Shown here in pieces: positions 9,234-17,444 of a DNA stretch of 46,916 bases. A program made the position numbers and the translations under genes. Each line of letters opens with the position of its first letter. Positions within the stretch are counted from its first letter, which is position 1. The stretch lies in the NCBI GenBank assembly GCA_003136355.1, contig PLED01000096.1, positions 1 to 46,916 of the forward strand. Reading direction: 5' to 3'. Source of the stretch: Vulcanimicrobiota bacterium (GTDB lineage: Bacteria; Vulcanimicrobiota; Vulcanimicrobiia; Vulcanimicrobiales; Vulcanimicrobiaceae). Below the pieces are notes generated by a model, which worked only from the letters and a program-made list of their open reading frames with translations, did no database searches and was not told where the DNA came from.

Positions 9234-10397
9234 CTACAAGCGGTTGAGCACCCCTATGAAAAGCAACGCGCCGGTGCGCTCGTCGCGGATTGCAAAGATG
9301 AAGGAATGATCCACGACAAAAACGGGCGGTCGACGCGGGGATAGGCTTATGCCCAGCCTTGCCATCTCGACCGACGTTGCCGCCGCTGCGGTTGTTCCGG
9401 CCTCGTCCACGCGAACGTACGATGCGTGCTCAACGTCGGCGATAAAAAGTTCTCGAGGAAGATACATTCGCGTGAAATCCGCATTTCTTGAGAATGCGAT
9501 ACCCATTCCTAAAGCGCCGAGCGAATCGTTTAGGCTACGTTTATAACGCGCGGTAAAGCGCGGCATCGAGAATCGTATGTACTGAGGACGCAGCGCCCGC
9601 CTGTCGCGCTCAAAGCGCTGTCGCGTAAGCGTCTTCAGCAAATTCAGCGCATTGTTGTGGTCGGGAAGGATGATATAAGCAGCAAAGCCGCCCCGGCCAT
9701 ATGGTGCCCGCAACTCCCTGTAACCACGCTCTTGCGCCGTTTCAAAAGATCCCACCAGCGTCATCATTTTGACGGTCGTTTGCGTTCCGTCGGCGCTGCT
9801 AAATCGGTGCGGTTGGGTAGACTCTTTCGCGAATGGCAGCGTCCAATTCGCTTGAAATGCTAGCGCATTTGTAAGGTAGGCGAAGTCCTCAGGATGCGTC
9901 GCATCGATTAGGTGACTGATGAGGCCGAGTGTATGTGCGCTCACCCAACTATTGATCTCTGCCGCTGCGCGCGGACTTTCGAAATGTACCGCGCGAGCTT
10001 CGGCAGCATACTTGTCGCGTATCAAATGCATATAGCTCGGAAGGGGAGGGTCCGCGGCGCGGAGCCAGATCGCATCGGCTAGGCCCACTCGCGCATCACG
10101 ATTTGTCAGCGTCTTGCGAATGAGCGCGGCATTGCTATCGGCAAGGTTCTCTCGCTCGGGCTGCCGGAGCGCACGCAGAATCGCCGTACGCGTTTCGCCG
10201 TTTGCCCCGTCGGCGGCCATGGAAAGCGCGATGCCTATGCTCAGCGGCGAGATGAAGACGTTCTCATTGGCTCGTGATGCGAGCCGTTGTAAGAGCGTTA
10301 TGCCGAACGCGTCGAAGTTTGCCGGACGCGGCGATGGAGCCGGTGCGGACACGCCTAAACACAGAAGCGCCACGGTGAGCGCCGTCCAGCGTTTCAT
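9234..10397 (-). CDS. Secreted serpin 1
   Basis: This 387-aa serine-protease inhibitor fold has an N-terminal signal peptide (MKRWTALTVALLCLGVSA). Serpin signatures are NVFISPLSIGIALSMAADGA, YLTNALAFQANW and the C-terminal HSFIFAIRDERTGALLFIGVL. The reactive-centre-loop hinge EAGTTAAAATS (about residues 327-337) keeps P15 Gly, P14 Thr and small P12-P9 residues, as in inhibitory serpins that undergo loop insertion. Counting from the hinge puts P1 near Leu of MARL-GIS, but the loop is longer than in alpha-1-antitrypsin, so the scissile bond is uncertain. It is a paralogue of serpin 2 (11316-12479) with a clearly different loop. It precedes panB on the same strand. Confidence 0.93.
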   Translation of the reverse strand: MKRWTALTVALLCLGVSAPAPSPRPANFDAFGITLLQRLASRANENVFISPLSIGIALSMAADGANGETRTAILRALRQPERENLADSNAALIRKTLTNRDARVGLADAIWLRAADPPLPSYMHLIRDKYAAEARAVHFESPRAAAEINSWVSAHTLGLISHLIDATHPEDFAYLTNALAFQANWTLPFAKESTQPHRFSSADGTQTTVKMMTLVGSFETAQERGYRELRAPYGRGGFAAYIILPDHNNALNLLKTLTRQRFERDRRALRPQYIRFSMPRFTARYKRSLNDSLGALGMGIAFSRNADFTRMYLPRELFIADVEHASYVRVDEAGTTAAAATSVEMARLGISLSPRRPPVFVVDHSFIFAIRDERTGALLFIGVLNRL

Positions 10398-10471
10398 AGG
10401 TCGTCAGCGATTCGATAAGCGACAATGTGACGCCCGCGTCACAGACGACCGGCGCCGTTCATTTTTCTACT

Positions 10472-11059
10472 ATGATTCGCGCGCTCGTCTCGGTTCTCGC
10501 CTTTGTCATGGCAAGCTGCGCGCACATGGTGCCGCCGGCGCCGCTTCCGCCGCAGCCGCCGCAAGAAGCGAACCCGATCATCATCATTAACGGGCGTCCC
10601 GAGCGTTCGGCGCCGCGCATCATTCAAACAGCTGCGCCTAAAAGGCGCGCCTCGGTTCCATCTGCGACTCCGGACGTGGTTGCTATTGGTTGGTCACTGC
10701 GTGATACACTCGTATGGGATGGAAGAAATGCTGCTGCAGGACACGCCGTACATCGAATACCTGGACGGCAAGGCGTATCCGAAAGCCGTGAGCCCAAAGG
10801 CGAGGCACTCGGTCGTTCAGGGAGCCGCGCTCACTATTTTGCGGCGATGCAGTGCTGGGATTGGAATCGCGGGAACCGAGTGGGATTTCCGCCTCGGGAT
10901 TGCCGATGGAACGCAGACGATGTTCGTGCGGGACGTTGCCGTCCTCATGTTGGAACGTCTGCGCTCGCTGCCGGAGCCCGAGCGGGAGCAGCCACCGTTC
11001 GCGCCGGATGTCGCCGTGGAAGTACGCTCGCCGTCGTACCGCCCCGCGTTCGCCGCTGA
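10472..11059 (+). CDS. Possible small lipoprotein ORF overlapping the Uma2 gene
   Basis: From ATG 10472 the frame encodes MIRALVSVLAFVMASC, a convincing short lipoprotein leader. A Pro-rich stretch and about 40 unremarkable residues follow. The frame stays open to 11059 but runs through the Uma2 gene in another frame. That second half is probably not meaningful, so the natural 3' end may have been lost when the Uma2 unit arrived. The 10398-10718 stretch holds nothing else recognisable apart from the Uma2 promoter. Confidence 0.3.
   Translation: MIRALVSVLAFVMASCAHMVPPAPLPPQPPQEANPIIIINGRPERSAPRIIQTAAPKRRASVPSATPDVVAIGWSLRDTLVWDGRNAAAGHAVHRIPGRQGVSESREPKGEALGRSGSRAHYFAAMQCWDWNRGNRVGFPPRDCRWNADDVRAGRCRPHVGTSALAAGARAGAATVRAGCRRGSTLAVVPPRVRR
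10680..10710 (+). promoter_or_regulatory. Candidate promoter of the Uma2 gene
   Basis: TTGCTA and TACACT are separated by 19 bp, and the -10 box ends 8 nt before ATG 10719. This would give a leaderless or nearly leaderless mRNA. The spacing is longer than ideal; GATACA two bases earlier (17-bp spacing) is a weaker alternative. Confidence 0.35.
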
Positions 11060-11255
11060 AAAAGTCGTGCGCTATCTGCGTACGGGTGCGGTGTTGGTGT
11101 TAGACGTCGATCCGACCAGGCGCGCGGTGTTCGCTCACTCAGCTAGCGGCGTTCACACATTCGGCGAAAGCGAACGCTTTACGCATGAATCTACACCGTG
11201 GCTTTCGTTCGATGTCGCGGAGCTTTTCAGCGATATCGATCTATTGATGTCCTGA
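10719..11255 (+). CDS. Uma2-family (DUF820) restriction-endonuclease-like protein
   Basis: The 178-aa cytoplasmic protein has a PD-(D/E)XK-type fold. It carries the family opening YIEYLDGKAYPKAV, PDVAVEVRSPS with the acidic active-site strand, and EKVVRYLRTGAVLVLDVDP with the Lys/Tyr helix. Start ATG 10719 was chosen because the family begins at this point; the ORF-track start at 10503 overlaps another frame without family homology. Uma2 proteins are abundant, mobile and of unknown biological role; nuclease activity is predicted from the fold only. It sits between two serpin genes on the opposite strand. Confidence 0.85.
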   Translation: MEEMLLQDTPYIEYLDGKAYPKAVSPKARHSVVQGAALTILRRCSAGIGIAGTEWDFRLGIADGTQTMFVRDVAVLMLERLRSLPEPEREQPPFAPDVAVEVRSPSYRPAFAAEKVVRYLRTGAVLVLDVDPTRRAVFAHSASGVHTFGESERFTHESTPWLSFDVAELFSDIDLLMS

Positions 11256-11263
11256 TCGCGGGG

Positions 11264-11327
11264 CCCTCCCTTCGACTCGCGACCTTCGGCCGCTGCTCAG
11301 GGTCCTTCGACAGGCTCAGGATGACAA
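11264..11327 (+). repeat. Dispersed repeat copy 4 (two-part)
   Basis: CCCTCCCTTCGACTCGCGACC with an imperfect arm ending GCTGCTCAGGG, then the exact core TCCTTCGACAGGCTCAGGATGACAA. On the minus strand its end (TCATCCTGA) encodes the last two serines and the stop codon of serpin 2. Confidence 0.92.
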
Positions 11328-12479
11328 TATCGAGTTAATCACGCCTATAAAAAGCAGCGAGCCCGTCTGTTCGTTGCGCAGCGCAAAGATGAACGGGCGA
11401 TTGACGATGAACTGTTTCGGCGGTTCCTGCATCGCAGTGGTGACAATTGTGACCGCGGTTGCGGCGGCCGCCGTCGTTCCCTTTTCGTCAACGCGCACGT
11501 AGGCTTGGTGGCGTACGTCAGAAATCGTCAGCCCCGGCGGGGGCGTATGCATGAGCGAGAAGTCCGCCGCTCCGGAAAACGCGATGCCCATGCCGAGCGA
11601 CTTCAAGACGTTAACAAGCGACGTATCGTAAGTGGCTGTGAACTTCGGAAGCATGACCTGAAGGCGTTGTGTCGTCATGCTCGCGGCGATGCGGTCGAAA
11701 TTGAGGGCGTTCGTGTACGTCAAGAATTTGGTTGCCGTGACGCCGGCGTTGGGCAGGATGATGTAAGCGGCGTAGCCGCCTTTACCGTAAGGCAGGCGAA
11801 TCGCGCTGGAGATCGTGCCGTCGAACTCTTTGAACATGCCGGTTTCCGACATCGTCGGAACGATTGGTTTCGATCCGTCCGCGTTGGTGAAGGGTCGCGG
11901 ACGCGTGTCGTCTTTTTTGAACGGCTGCGACCAGTCGGCTTTAAAGGCTAGCGCGTTGGTGAGATAGGCGAAGTCGGACTTTTGCGTTTGCGTGATAAGC
12001 TTGTCGATCAGTCCGAGCGTATGCGACTTCGTCCATCCGTTGATCGCAGCTGCTGCCGACGGATTGCCGAATTGGAGCGCTTGCGCTTGCGCGCCGTAGC
12101 TTTTCTTTAGGAGAGAGACGTAGGCGGCTTTCGGCGGAATATCTTGCCGGAACCAAAGCGCGTTGGCGACGCCGACCTGGGCGTCGTGATTTCCGGCGAG
12201 CGCGCTCATCAGCGCTGCGTTCGCGGGCGCGAAGGAAGTGGCCGAGAAGCCGAGCGCGTGCGCGATCGCCGCGCGCGTCTCTCCGCGGGCTCCGTCGGCT
12301 GCCATCGAGAGCGCCATCCCGATGCTCAGGGGCGAGATAAAAACGTTTTGGTTTTTGGCTTGCGGCGCGAGACGCTGAAGAAGCGCAATTCCGAAGCCGT
12401 CGTAGTTGGCCGGCTTGGATGCGGGCGCCGCCGCACTCAGGCTGCCCAGCACCGCTGCCAATATTAACCATCTCTTCAT
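11316..12479 (-). CDS. Secreted serpin 2
   Basis: The 387-aa serpin has a signal peptide (MKRWLILAAVLGSLSAA) and the same landmarks as serpin 1: NVFISPLSIGMALSMAADGA, YLTNALAFKADW and RPFIFALRNEQTGSLLFIGVI. The hinge EKGTTAAAATAV retains P17 Glu, P15 Gly and the small P12-P9 residues expected of an inhibitor. The loop beyond it (TIVTTAMQEPPKQF) is shorter than and different from serpin 1, so the target protease probably differs. The final SILSS and the stop codon fall at the edge of repeat copy 4, so the natural terminus was replaced or trimmed. It is divergent from the lipoprotein at 12537. Confidence 0.93.
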   Translation of the reverse strand: MKRWLILAAVLGSLSAAAPASKPANYDGFGIALLQRLAPQAKNQNVFISPLSIGMALSMAADGARGETRAAIAHALGFSATSFAPANAALMSALAGNHDAQVGVANALWFRQDIPPKAAYVSLLKKSYGAQAQALQFGNPSAAAAINGWTKSHTLGLIDKLITQTQKSDFAYLTNALAFKADWSQPFKKDDTRPRPFTNADGSKPIVPTMSETGMFKEFDGTISSAIRLPYGKGGYAAYIILPNAGVTATKFLTYTNALNFDRIAASMTTQRLQVMLPKFTATYDTSLVNVLKSLGMGIAFSGAADFSLMHTPPPGLTISDVRHQAYVRVDEKGTTAAAATAVTIVTTAMQEPPKQFIVNRPFIFALRNEQTGSLLFIGVINSILSS

Positions 12480-12523
12480 AGTAGAAAGAACGATTCTAGC
12501 AAGCAGGCCGTTACGCCCTACCG

Positions 12524-12530
12524 AAGGAGG
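12524..12530 (+). promoter_or_regulatory. Strong Shine-Dalgarno site
   Basis: AAGGAGG lies 6 nt before ATG 12537. It is the clearest ribosome binding site in the window and fixes the start of the large lipoprotein. Most other starts here have weak or no SD. Confidence 0.8.
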
Positions 12531-12536
12531 AAACTG

Positions 12537-14762
12537 ATGCGTTTCGCAGTTTCGGCACTGCTGCTTTCCACGTTGTTTCTGACCGCGTGCTCTTCCAATT
12601 TACCGCGGGTGCTCAATCCCGGCAGCGCCACGCAGGCACTGGATCTCTCGCCTTCGCCGGTGGAACTCACCAACGACACGCCGGTTTCGTCGTTCACGGC
12701 GCAAAACGACGTTCCCGGCCTTTCCTATACACCAAGCGCGGACCCGAGCTGTCAGAACTCGTCAGGCGGCATCTACGTCGGCGGCGACGGCCAGGCACAG
12801 ATCGACGTGGCGGGCGCACCGCTCATGTTCACCGTTTACGCAGCCGGAGCGCCGCCTTCGACGTGCACGGTCACCGTGCGTTCGTCCAACGGAGATTCGG
12901 CGACGGTCGACGTCTCCTATCAAGTGATGCTCGTGCAAGCGATTGGCGAAAAATCCGATGCGATTACGATGGCGGTCTCGCCGGGTGTGAACCCCAGTGC
13001 GACCACGATCACGAAACTGACGCAGATCATTTCTCTGGCTGCCAGCGGGTTTAGCGGAACGATGACGGCCTCGGTGAGCGGCTGTCCGGCGACGGGAAGC
13101 GGCCTTCAAGTCAGTCCCAAGCAGATCGCCGGCGCGAGCGGAACGTTTGTCGTCGCGGCATTCGGGCAAGGCAACATGTCGTTTTCGTGCAACGCGATTA
13201 TTACCGACAGCGTGAACAATAGCGTCACCGTCCCGATAACGGTTTCGATCGGCGCCCTCAACAAGTTTACCGTTACTCAATCGGGCAAGCTCCAGTTTGC
13301 CTGCGCGGGGACGACGGTTCCCAAACATTGTCAAACGATTCAAACCATCACGATGCAGGAAGCCGGCGCGACGAGTTTTGCGATCGCCGATAAACCGTCG
13401 CTCATACACACGTGCGCGAATTCGTTCAACGGCCCGCTGAAGATGGTGACCACGCCGACCGGCGCGCCGCTGAACAGCGTGCCTGGGCCGACGGCGACCG
13501 TCGCGTTCGACGGTTTGTTGCCGATCGCCGCATTGGGCTGCTCGCGGATCGTCGTGACCGATGGGCGCTCGCCGGAGCAAACGGTTAACGTTCCGGTCGA
13601 CGGTGCTCTCGCCGCCGCGCCGCCGCCGGCTATTTCAACGGCGGCTGCGCCGGCTTGTAAGGGCAACGATCCGTTGGTCGCCGTTCCGGGCGCGCCGCAC
13701 GGGATGTACGTGTGGAATCCGAACGCATTTCCGAAGTACCTTACGCCGCTTGCGAATGACGTGATCGGGATCGATCACACATTGTGCGGAGCGAGCTTGG
13801 TGATCTCGTGGGCCGACTTGGAACCAACGAAGGGAAATTTCAACTGGCAATTCGTTGCGGACGAGGCCAAACCGTACACGGATAAAGGTTTGACGGTCAA
13901 TCTGCTCTTCTCGGATTCAACCGAAGGTCCGACCAACAACATCACGCCGGCTTGGGTGACCGATCCGGCAAGCGCGGGTGGCGATGGAGCACCGACGGTG
14001 ACCTGCACGGGTCAGCCGACGATTCCGGTGTTTTTCAGTCAAATTTTCGAGAACGACTGGGAGGCGTTTATTGCGACCGTTACGCACCAGTACAGCTTCA
14101 ACAATTCGGGGCTTGCACCGAGCGTCGGTTATCTGCGCTTTGCCACTGCCGGCGGAGCGGAAGCGCTTCCGCCGACAGGTTACAACGACGGCGGCGCGTG
14201 TCAGTCGCTGTGGACTGCGGCCGGCATGACCTACCCGGTTTGGAAGCAACACGAAATCAACATCGTGAATACGATGGCGGCGCAGTCGACCGACAAGCAA
14301 ATGATCGTTTCACTCCCCGGGCTCTCGGGCGGACCGAATAAACCGGGCACCAACACGACCGACGTTTACGATATGTCGAATGCGGTTGCGGCTGTTGCGG
14401 CGTCCAAGCACATCGGCTTCTCATTTGAAAACCTCGGCACGAAACCCGTCTCACCGCCGGCGCCCTGCAATCCGGCGGCCAATCTTATCGACTTGCACTG
14501 GTGCCAGGCGTATCACACATATGCGGGAGTGGTTCCGCTGAACATGCAGCCGATCACCGCGAGCAGTAACCATAACGACGGGACGTTCGATATCGCGGAT
14601 CTGTTGCCGTACGCGCTCGATAACAACATCCAAGTCTTCGAGCTCTATCCGGACGAGTGGATCCAAGCCGACTCTCCGGAGTTCGCGGGCTTCCTCGGCC
14701 AAGCCGCGCATTATAAGGCGGCGCTAAATAATGCGTCGCTGGTCTTAGGGGTTTCGCCTTAG
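12537..14762 (+). CDS. Large cell-surface lipoprotein: Ig-like repeats plus glycosidase-like C-terminal domain
   Basis: The 741-aa protein has lipobox LFLTAC (Cys about residue 18). Residues about 40-360 form beta-rich, Ser/Thr-rich Ig-like modules with paired cysteines. An Ala/Pro linker precedes a C-terminal barrel-like domain from about 385, beginning HGMYVWNP. SLVISWADLEPTKGNFNW is typical of (alpha/beta)8 glycosidases of the GH42/GH5 type. FRFATAGG-like and FELYPDEW strand ends are also visible, but the catalytic acids cannot be assigned. The C-terminal half is related in motif order to the 7064-8392 lipoprotein. Its role is probably extracellular glycan binding or processing (inference). 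Confidence 0.75.
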   Translation: MRFAVSALLLSTLFLTACSSNLPRVLNPGSATQALDLSPSPVELTNDTPVSSFTAQNDVPGLSYTPSADPSCQNSSGGIYVGGDGQAQIDVAGAPLMFTVYAAGAPPSTCTVTVRSSNGDSATVDVSYQVMLVQAIGEKSDAITMAVSPGVNPSATTITKLTQIISLAASGFSGTMTASVSGCPATGSGLQVSPKQIAGASGTFVVAAFGQGNMSFSCNAIITDSVNNSVTVPITVSIGALNKFTVTQSGKLQFACAGTTVPKHCQTIQTITMQEAGATSFAIADKPSLIHTCANSFNGPLKMVTTPTGAPLNSVPGPTATVAFDGLLPIAALGCSRIVVTDGRSPEQTVNVPVDGALAAAPPPAISTAAAPACKGNDPLVAVPGAPHGMYVWNPNAFPKYLTPLANDVIGIDHTLCGASLVISWADLEPTKGNFNWQFVADEAKPYTDKGLTVNLLFSDSTEGPTNNITPAWVTDPASAGGDGAPTVTCTGQPTIPVFFSQIFENDWEAFIATVTHQYSFNNSGLAPSVGYLRFATAGGAEALPPTGYNDGGACQSLWTAAGMTYPVWKQHEINIVNTMAAQSTDKQMIVSLPGLSGGPNKPGTNTTDVYDMSNAVAAVAASKHIGFSFENLGTKPVSPPAPCNPAANLIDLHWCQAYHTYAGVVPLNMQPITASSNHNDGTFDIADLLPYALDNNIQVFELYPDEWIQADSPEFAGFLGQAAHYKAALNNASLVLGVSP

Positions 14763-14767
14763 GTTTT

Positions 14768-14829
14768 CCCTTCGACTGGCGCATCGAAGATGCGCTGCTC
14801 AGGGTCCTTCGACAAGCTCAGGATGACAA
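14768..14829 (+). repeat. Dispersed repeat copy 5 (two-part)
   Basis: CCCTTCGACTGGCGCATC GAA GATGCGCTGCTCAGGG forms a clear hairpin with 7-bp GCGCATC/GATGCGC arms. The core TCCTTCGACAAGCTCAGGATGACAA follows. It lies between the convergent lipoprotein and pepA genes and could end both transcripts. Confidence 0.92.
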
Positions 14830-14845
14830 CGTGTGAGGCGTTCTG

Positions 14846-14883
14846 CCGCGCCTAAGCGCGGCTTGACTCGCTCACCATGACAC
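14846..14883 (+). repeat. Second, shortened repeat unit (copy 5b)
   Basis: CCGCGCCTAAGCGCGG forms a hairpin, followed by CTTGACTCGCTCACCATGACA, a diverged core. Read on the minus strand it encodes the last residues and stop codon of pepA (SVMVSESSRA). Confidence 0.65.
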
Positions 14884-16393
14884 TCTTAGAGGTCTCGCCG
14901 TTTGTTGAGCCGTTGGCCGAGAGTTGTTCGGCAAAGGCCACAAAAGCGCGCACCGGCGTTCCGGTCGGACCCTTGGCTTGCCACGACGATTCGCTATCGA
15001 GATAGGCGGTGCCGGCGATATCGAGATGCACCCAGGGCGTATCGCCCGCGAAGGCTTTCAAGAAGGCCGAAGCGGTAAGCGTTCCGGCCGGGCGGCCACC
15101 GGTATTTTTGAGATCGGCGATATCGCTCTTCATTAGATCAGCGTATTCGTCGTAGAGCGGCATCTGCCAATAACGTTCGCCGGTCGGCTTGGCGGCGGCC
15201 AGGAACGCTTGCACCAATCCGTCGTTGTTGCTCACCGCGGCGCTGGCTGTATGGCCAAGCGCGATGACGCAGGCGCCGGTCAGGGTGGCGGCATCGACGA
15301 TCCGCGTGGCGCCGAGTTTGTTCGCGTAGCAGAGCGCGTCGGCCAGAATCAGCCGGCCTTCGGCGTCGGTGTTGATCACTTCGATTGTCTTGCCGTTCAT
15401 CGCGGTGAAGATGTCGCCCGGCTTGGTCGCGCGGCCGCCCGGCATGTTTTCGGTCGCGGGCGCGATGCCGACGACGTTGATCTGGGGTTTCAGTTTGCCG
15501 ATAGCACGCATCGCCGCGATTACGCCGGCCGCGCCGGACATGTCGTATTTCATTTCTTCCATGCGCTCCGGCGGTTTGAGCGAAACGCCGCCGCTGTCGA
15601 AGGTGATGCCTTTGCCGACGAGCGCGAGTAATTCTTTGCTCCCGGGATTTCCCTGGTATTTCAAAACGATGAACTTCGGCGGCTGCGAGCTGCCTTGCGC
15701 GACCGAAAGAAATGAACCCATGCCCTCTTGACGGCAGCGATCTTCGTCGAGGATGTCAACTTCCAGGCCCGAATCTTTGGCCGCTTGCTGCGCGGCTTCG
15801 GCCAGATGCGTGGGCGTCATGTCGTTGGCCGGCGTGATGGCCAGTTTGCGCGCGAAGTTTACCGCGTCGCCCAACACTTCTCCGCGCGAAATCCCGGCTT
15901 GTAAGGCCTGCTCGTCACAATCGCCGGCAATCAGCGTGAGCGTGTCGGCGCCGCTGCGTTTATCCGGAGACTTCTGGTAAACCGACGCGTCGAAACTTCC
16001 GGTGAGGGCGCCTTCGACCAGCAACGAAGCGGCGCCGGTTTCATTTCCTTTTACTTGCGGCGGAAGAACCAGTGCGATGTCGCGCACGTTGCGGCGTCCC
16101 AGATAACGCACGGCCGTACCGGCGAATCGCGCGAGCATGTACGGTTCGAATCGCTTTGCGTCGCCCAGGCCAATGAGCAGCACGCGCTTGAATGGTTTAT
16201 CGTGCGCGTGAACGAGGCTGACTTCGCCGAACTTCCCGCTGATTTCGCCTTTGAGCACCTCGCCGAGCGCGCCTTGCAGCTGCGTATCGATCTCTTTGGC
16301 CGCGCCTTCGAGCGCCGCGCCGGCGAAAATAGGCACGACGAGAGCGGCGGCGCGCACGGAACCCGGCGCATCATGAACGATACGAACTTGCAT
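14852..16393 (-). CDS. pepA: Leucyl aminopeptidase, M17 family
   Basis: The 513-aa cytosolic dimetal exopeptidase works in peptide turnover. The N-terminal macro-like domain starts MQVRIVHDAPGSV. The catalytic domain has VGKGITFDSGGVSLKP (Lys and Asp metal ligands), the signature NTDAEGRLILADAL, and HLDIAGTAY near the end. The ORF-track start (16897) runs back through the divergent purM gene without homology, so ATG 16393 is chosen. The normal C-terminus ends near VAFAEQLS. The last about 10 residues plus the stop come from repeat copy 5b and are likely dispensable. It is divergent from purM across 57 bp. Confidence 0.95.
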   Translation of the reverse strand: MQVRIVHDAPGSVRAAALVVPIFAGAALEGAAKEIDTQLQGALGEVLKGEISGKFGEVSLVHAHDKPFKRVLLIGLGDAKRFEPYMLARFAGTAVRYLGRRNVRDIALVLPPQVKGNETGAASLLVEGALTGSFDASVYQKSPDKRSGADTLTLIAGDCDEQALQAGISRGEVLGDAVNFARKLAITPANDMTPTHLAEAAQQAAKDSGLEVDILDEDRCRQEGMGSFLSVAQGSSQPPKFIVLKYQGNPGSKELLALVGKGITFDSGGVSLKPPERMEEMKYDMSGAAGVIAAMRAIGKLKPQINVVGIAPATENMPGGRATKPGDIFTAMNGKTIEVINTDAEGRLILADALCYANKLGATRIVDAATLTGACVIALGHTASAAVSNNDGLVQAFLAAAKPTGERYWQMPLYDEYADLMKSDIADLKNTGGRPAGTLTASAFLKAFAGDTPWVHLDIAGTAYLDSESSWQAKGPTGTPVRAFVAFAEQLSANGSTNGETSKSVMVSESSRA

Positions 16394-16450
16394 GGTCGAC
16401 CTTTCGATTGGGTGAAGAGGACTTAAAATGCCGATCCGAGTCTTTCCCGC

Positions 16451-17443
16451 GTGACGCGCGATTCCTACGCCGCTGCAGGCGTGGATATCGCCGCGGGCAA
16501 CGAGGCAGTAGCGCGCTACAAAGACGTTATGGGCGGCTGGCGGCATGCGGGCCAGATCGACCAGATCGGCGGCTTTGGCGGGCTTTTCAGCCTTCCGGGG
16601 GATGCCGCACGCGCGCTCGCGGCTTCTACCGACGGGGTCGGAACCAAGCTGCTGATCGCGGCCGAGCTCGAGCGCTACGGCAGCATCGGCGCGGATCTCG
16701 TGAATCACTGCGTCAACGATATTCTCGTCGTCAATGCGACACCGCTGTTCTTCTTGGATTATCTGGCGGTCGGAAAGCTCGAGCCGGAGATTGCGGCGGA
16801 AATTGTGCGCGGCTGTTTCGAAGCGTGCAAGAAACACAACTGCGCGCTGCTCGGCGGCGAGACAGCGGAGATGCCGGGGCTTTACGCGCAGGGGCATTTC
16901 GATCTCGCCGGCACGATCGTCGGTTTGGTCGATTTGTCGGACGTGCCGAAGAAAGAAGACGTCGTGCCTGGAGATGCGATCGTCGGGTTGCCTGCGGTCG
17001 GATTACATACCAATGGGTATACGCTGGCGCGGAAGCTGCTCGACGTGCCGGCATTCGGCGACGCTTTGCTGGCGGAGCATCCTTCGTACTACAACGACGT
17101 GCGAGCGATACAAAAGGTTGCGCGCGTTCACGCGATGTCGCACATTACGGGCGGCGGGTTGCTGGAAAACATTCCGCGCACGCTTCCGGATAACGTCAAG
17201 GCGATCTGCGAGCAGTCGCGCTGGGAAGTGCCGGCGATCTTCGCTGAGTTGGTGAAGCGTGGCGATCTCGGACACGAAGAGCGCTACCGTACCTTCAATA
17301 TGGGAATCGGTTACACGCTCGTCGTTCCGCTGGCGGACGCGGCGAAAGCGATCTCGGCAGTGCAAGGTGCGAAAGTTATCGGCTGGATCGAAGCGCGTAG
17401 CGGCGACGAGCCGCGTGTCGTCGTTCACCCCGCGCGCGAATAG
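16451..17443 (+). CDS. purM: Phosphoribosylformylglycinamidine cyclo-ligase (AIR synthetase)
   Basis: This is purine step 5: FGAM plus ATP gives AIR. The 330-aa protein has family signatures AAGVDIAAGNEAV, GGFGGLFSL, STDGVGTKL (ATP binding), HCVNDILVVNATPLFFLDY, LGGETAEMPGLY and VGLHTNGYTLAR. GTG 16451 is used because it gives the canonical MTRDSYAAAGVD opening. An 8-codon minicistron (ATG 16428) ends in a GTGA overlap with this start. It is followed 1 bp later by the purN-containing fusion gene, so the two are an operon. Confidence 0.97.
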   Translation: MTRDSYAAAGVDIAAGNEAVARYKDVMGGWRHAGQIDQIGGFGGLFSLPGDAARALAASTDGVGTKLLIAAELERYGSIGADLVNHCVNDILVVNATPLFFLDYLAVGKLEPEIAAEIVRGCFEACKKHNCALLGGETAEMPGLYAQGHFDLAGTIVGLVDLSDVPKKEDVVPGDAIVGLPAVGLHTNGYTLARKLLDVPAFGDALLAEHPSYYNDVRAIQKVARVHAMSHITGGGLLENIPRTLPDNVKAICEQSRWEVPAIFAELVKRGDLGHEERYRTFNMGIGYTLVVPLADAAKAISAVQGAKVIGWIEARSGDEPRVVVHPARE

Positions 17444-17444
17444 C

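Noticed and set aside
10503-10718. Upstream extension of the Uma2 ORF in the track
   Set aside because: The extension overlaps another frame and has no Uma2-family similarity; the family begins at about MEEMLLQDTPYIEYLDG.
16394-16897. 168-residue N-terminal extension of pepA in the ORF track
   Set aside because: It runs antisense through purM and lacks M17 homology; ATG 16393 gives the canonical start.
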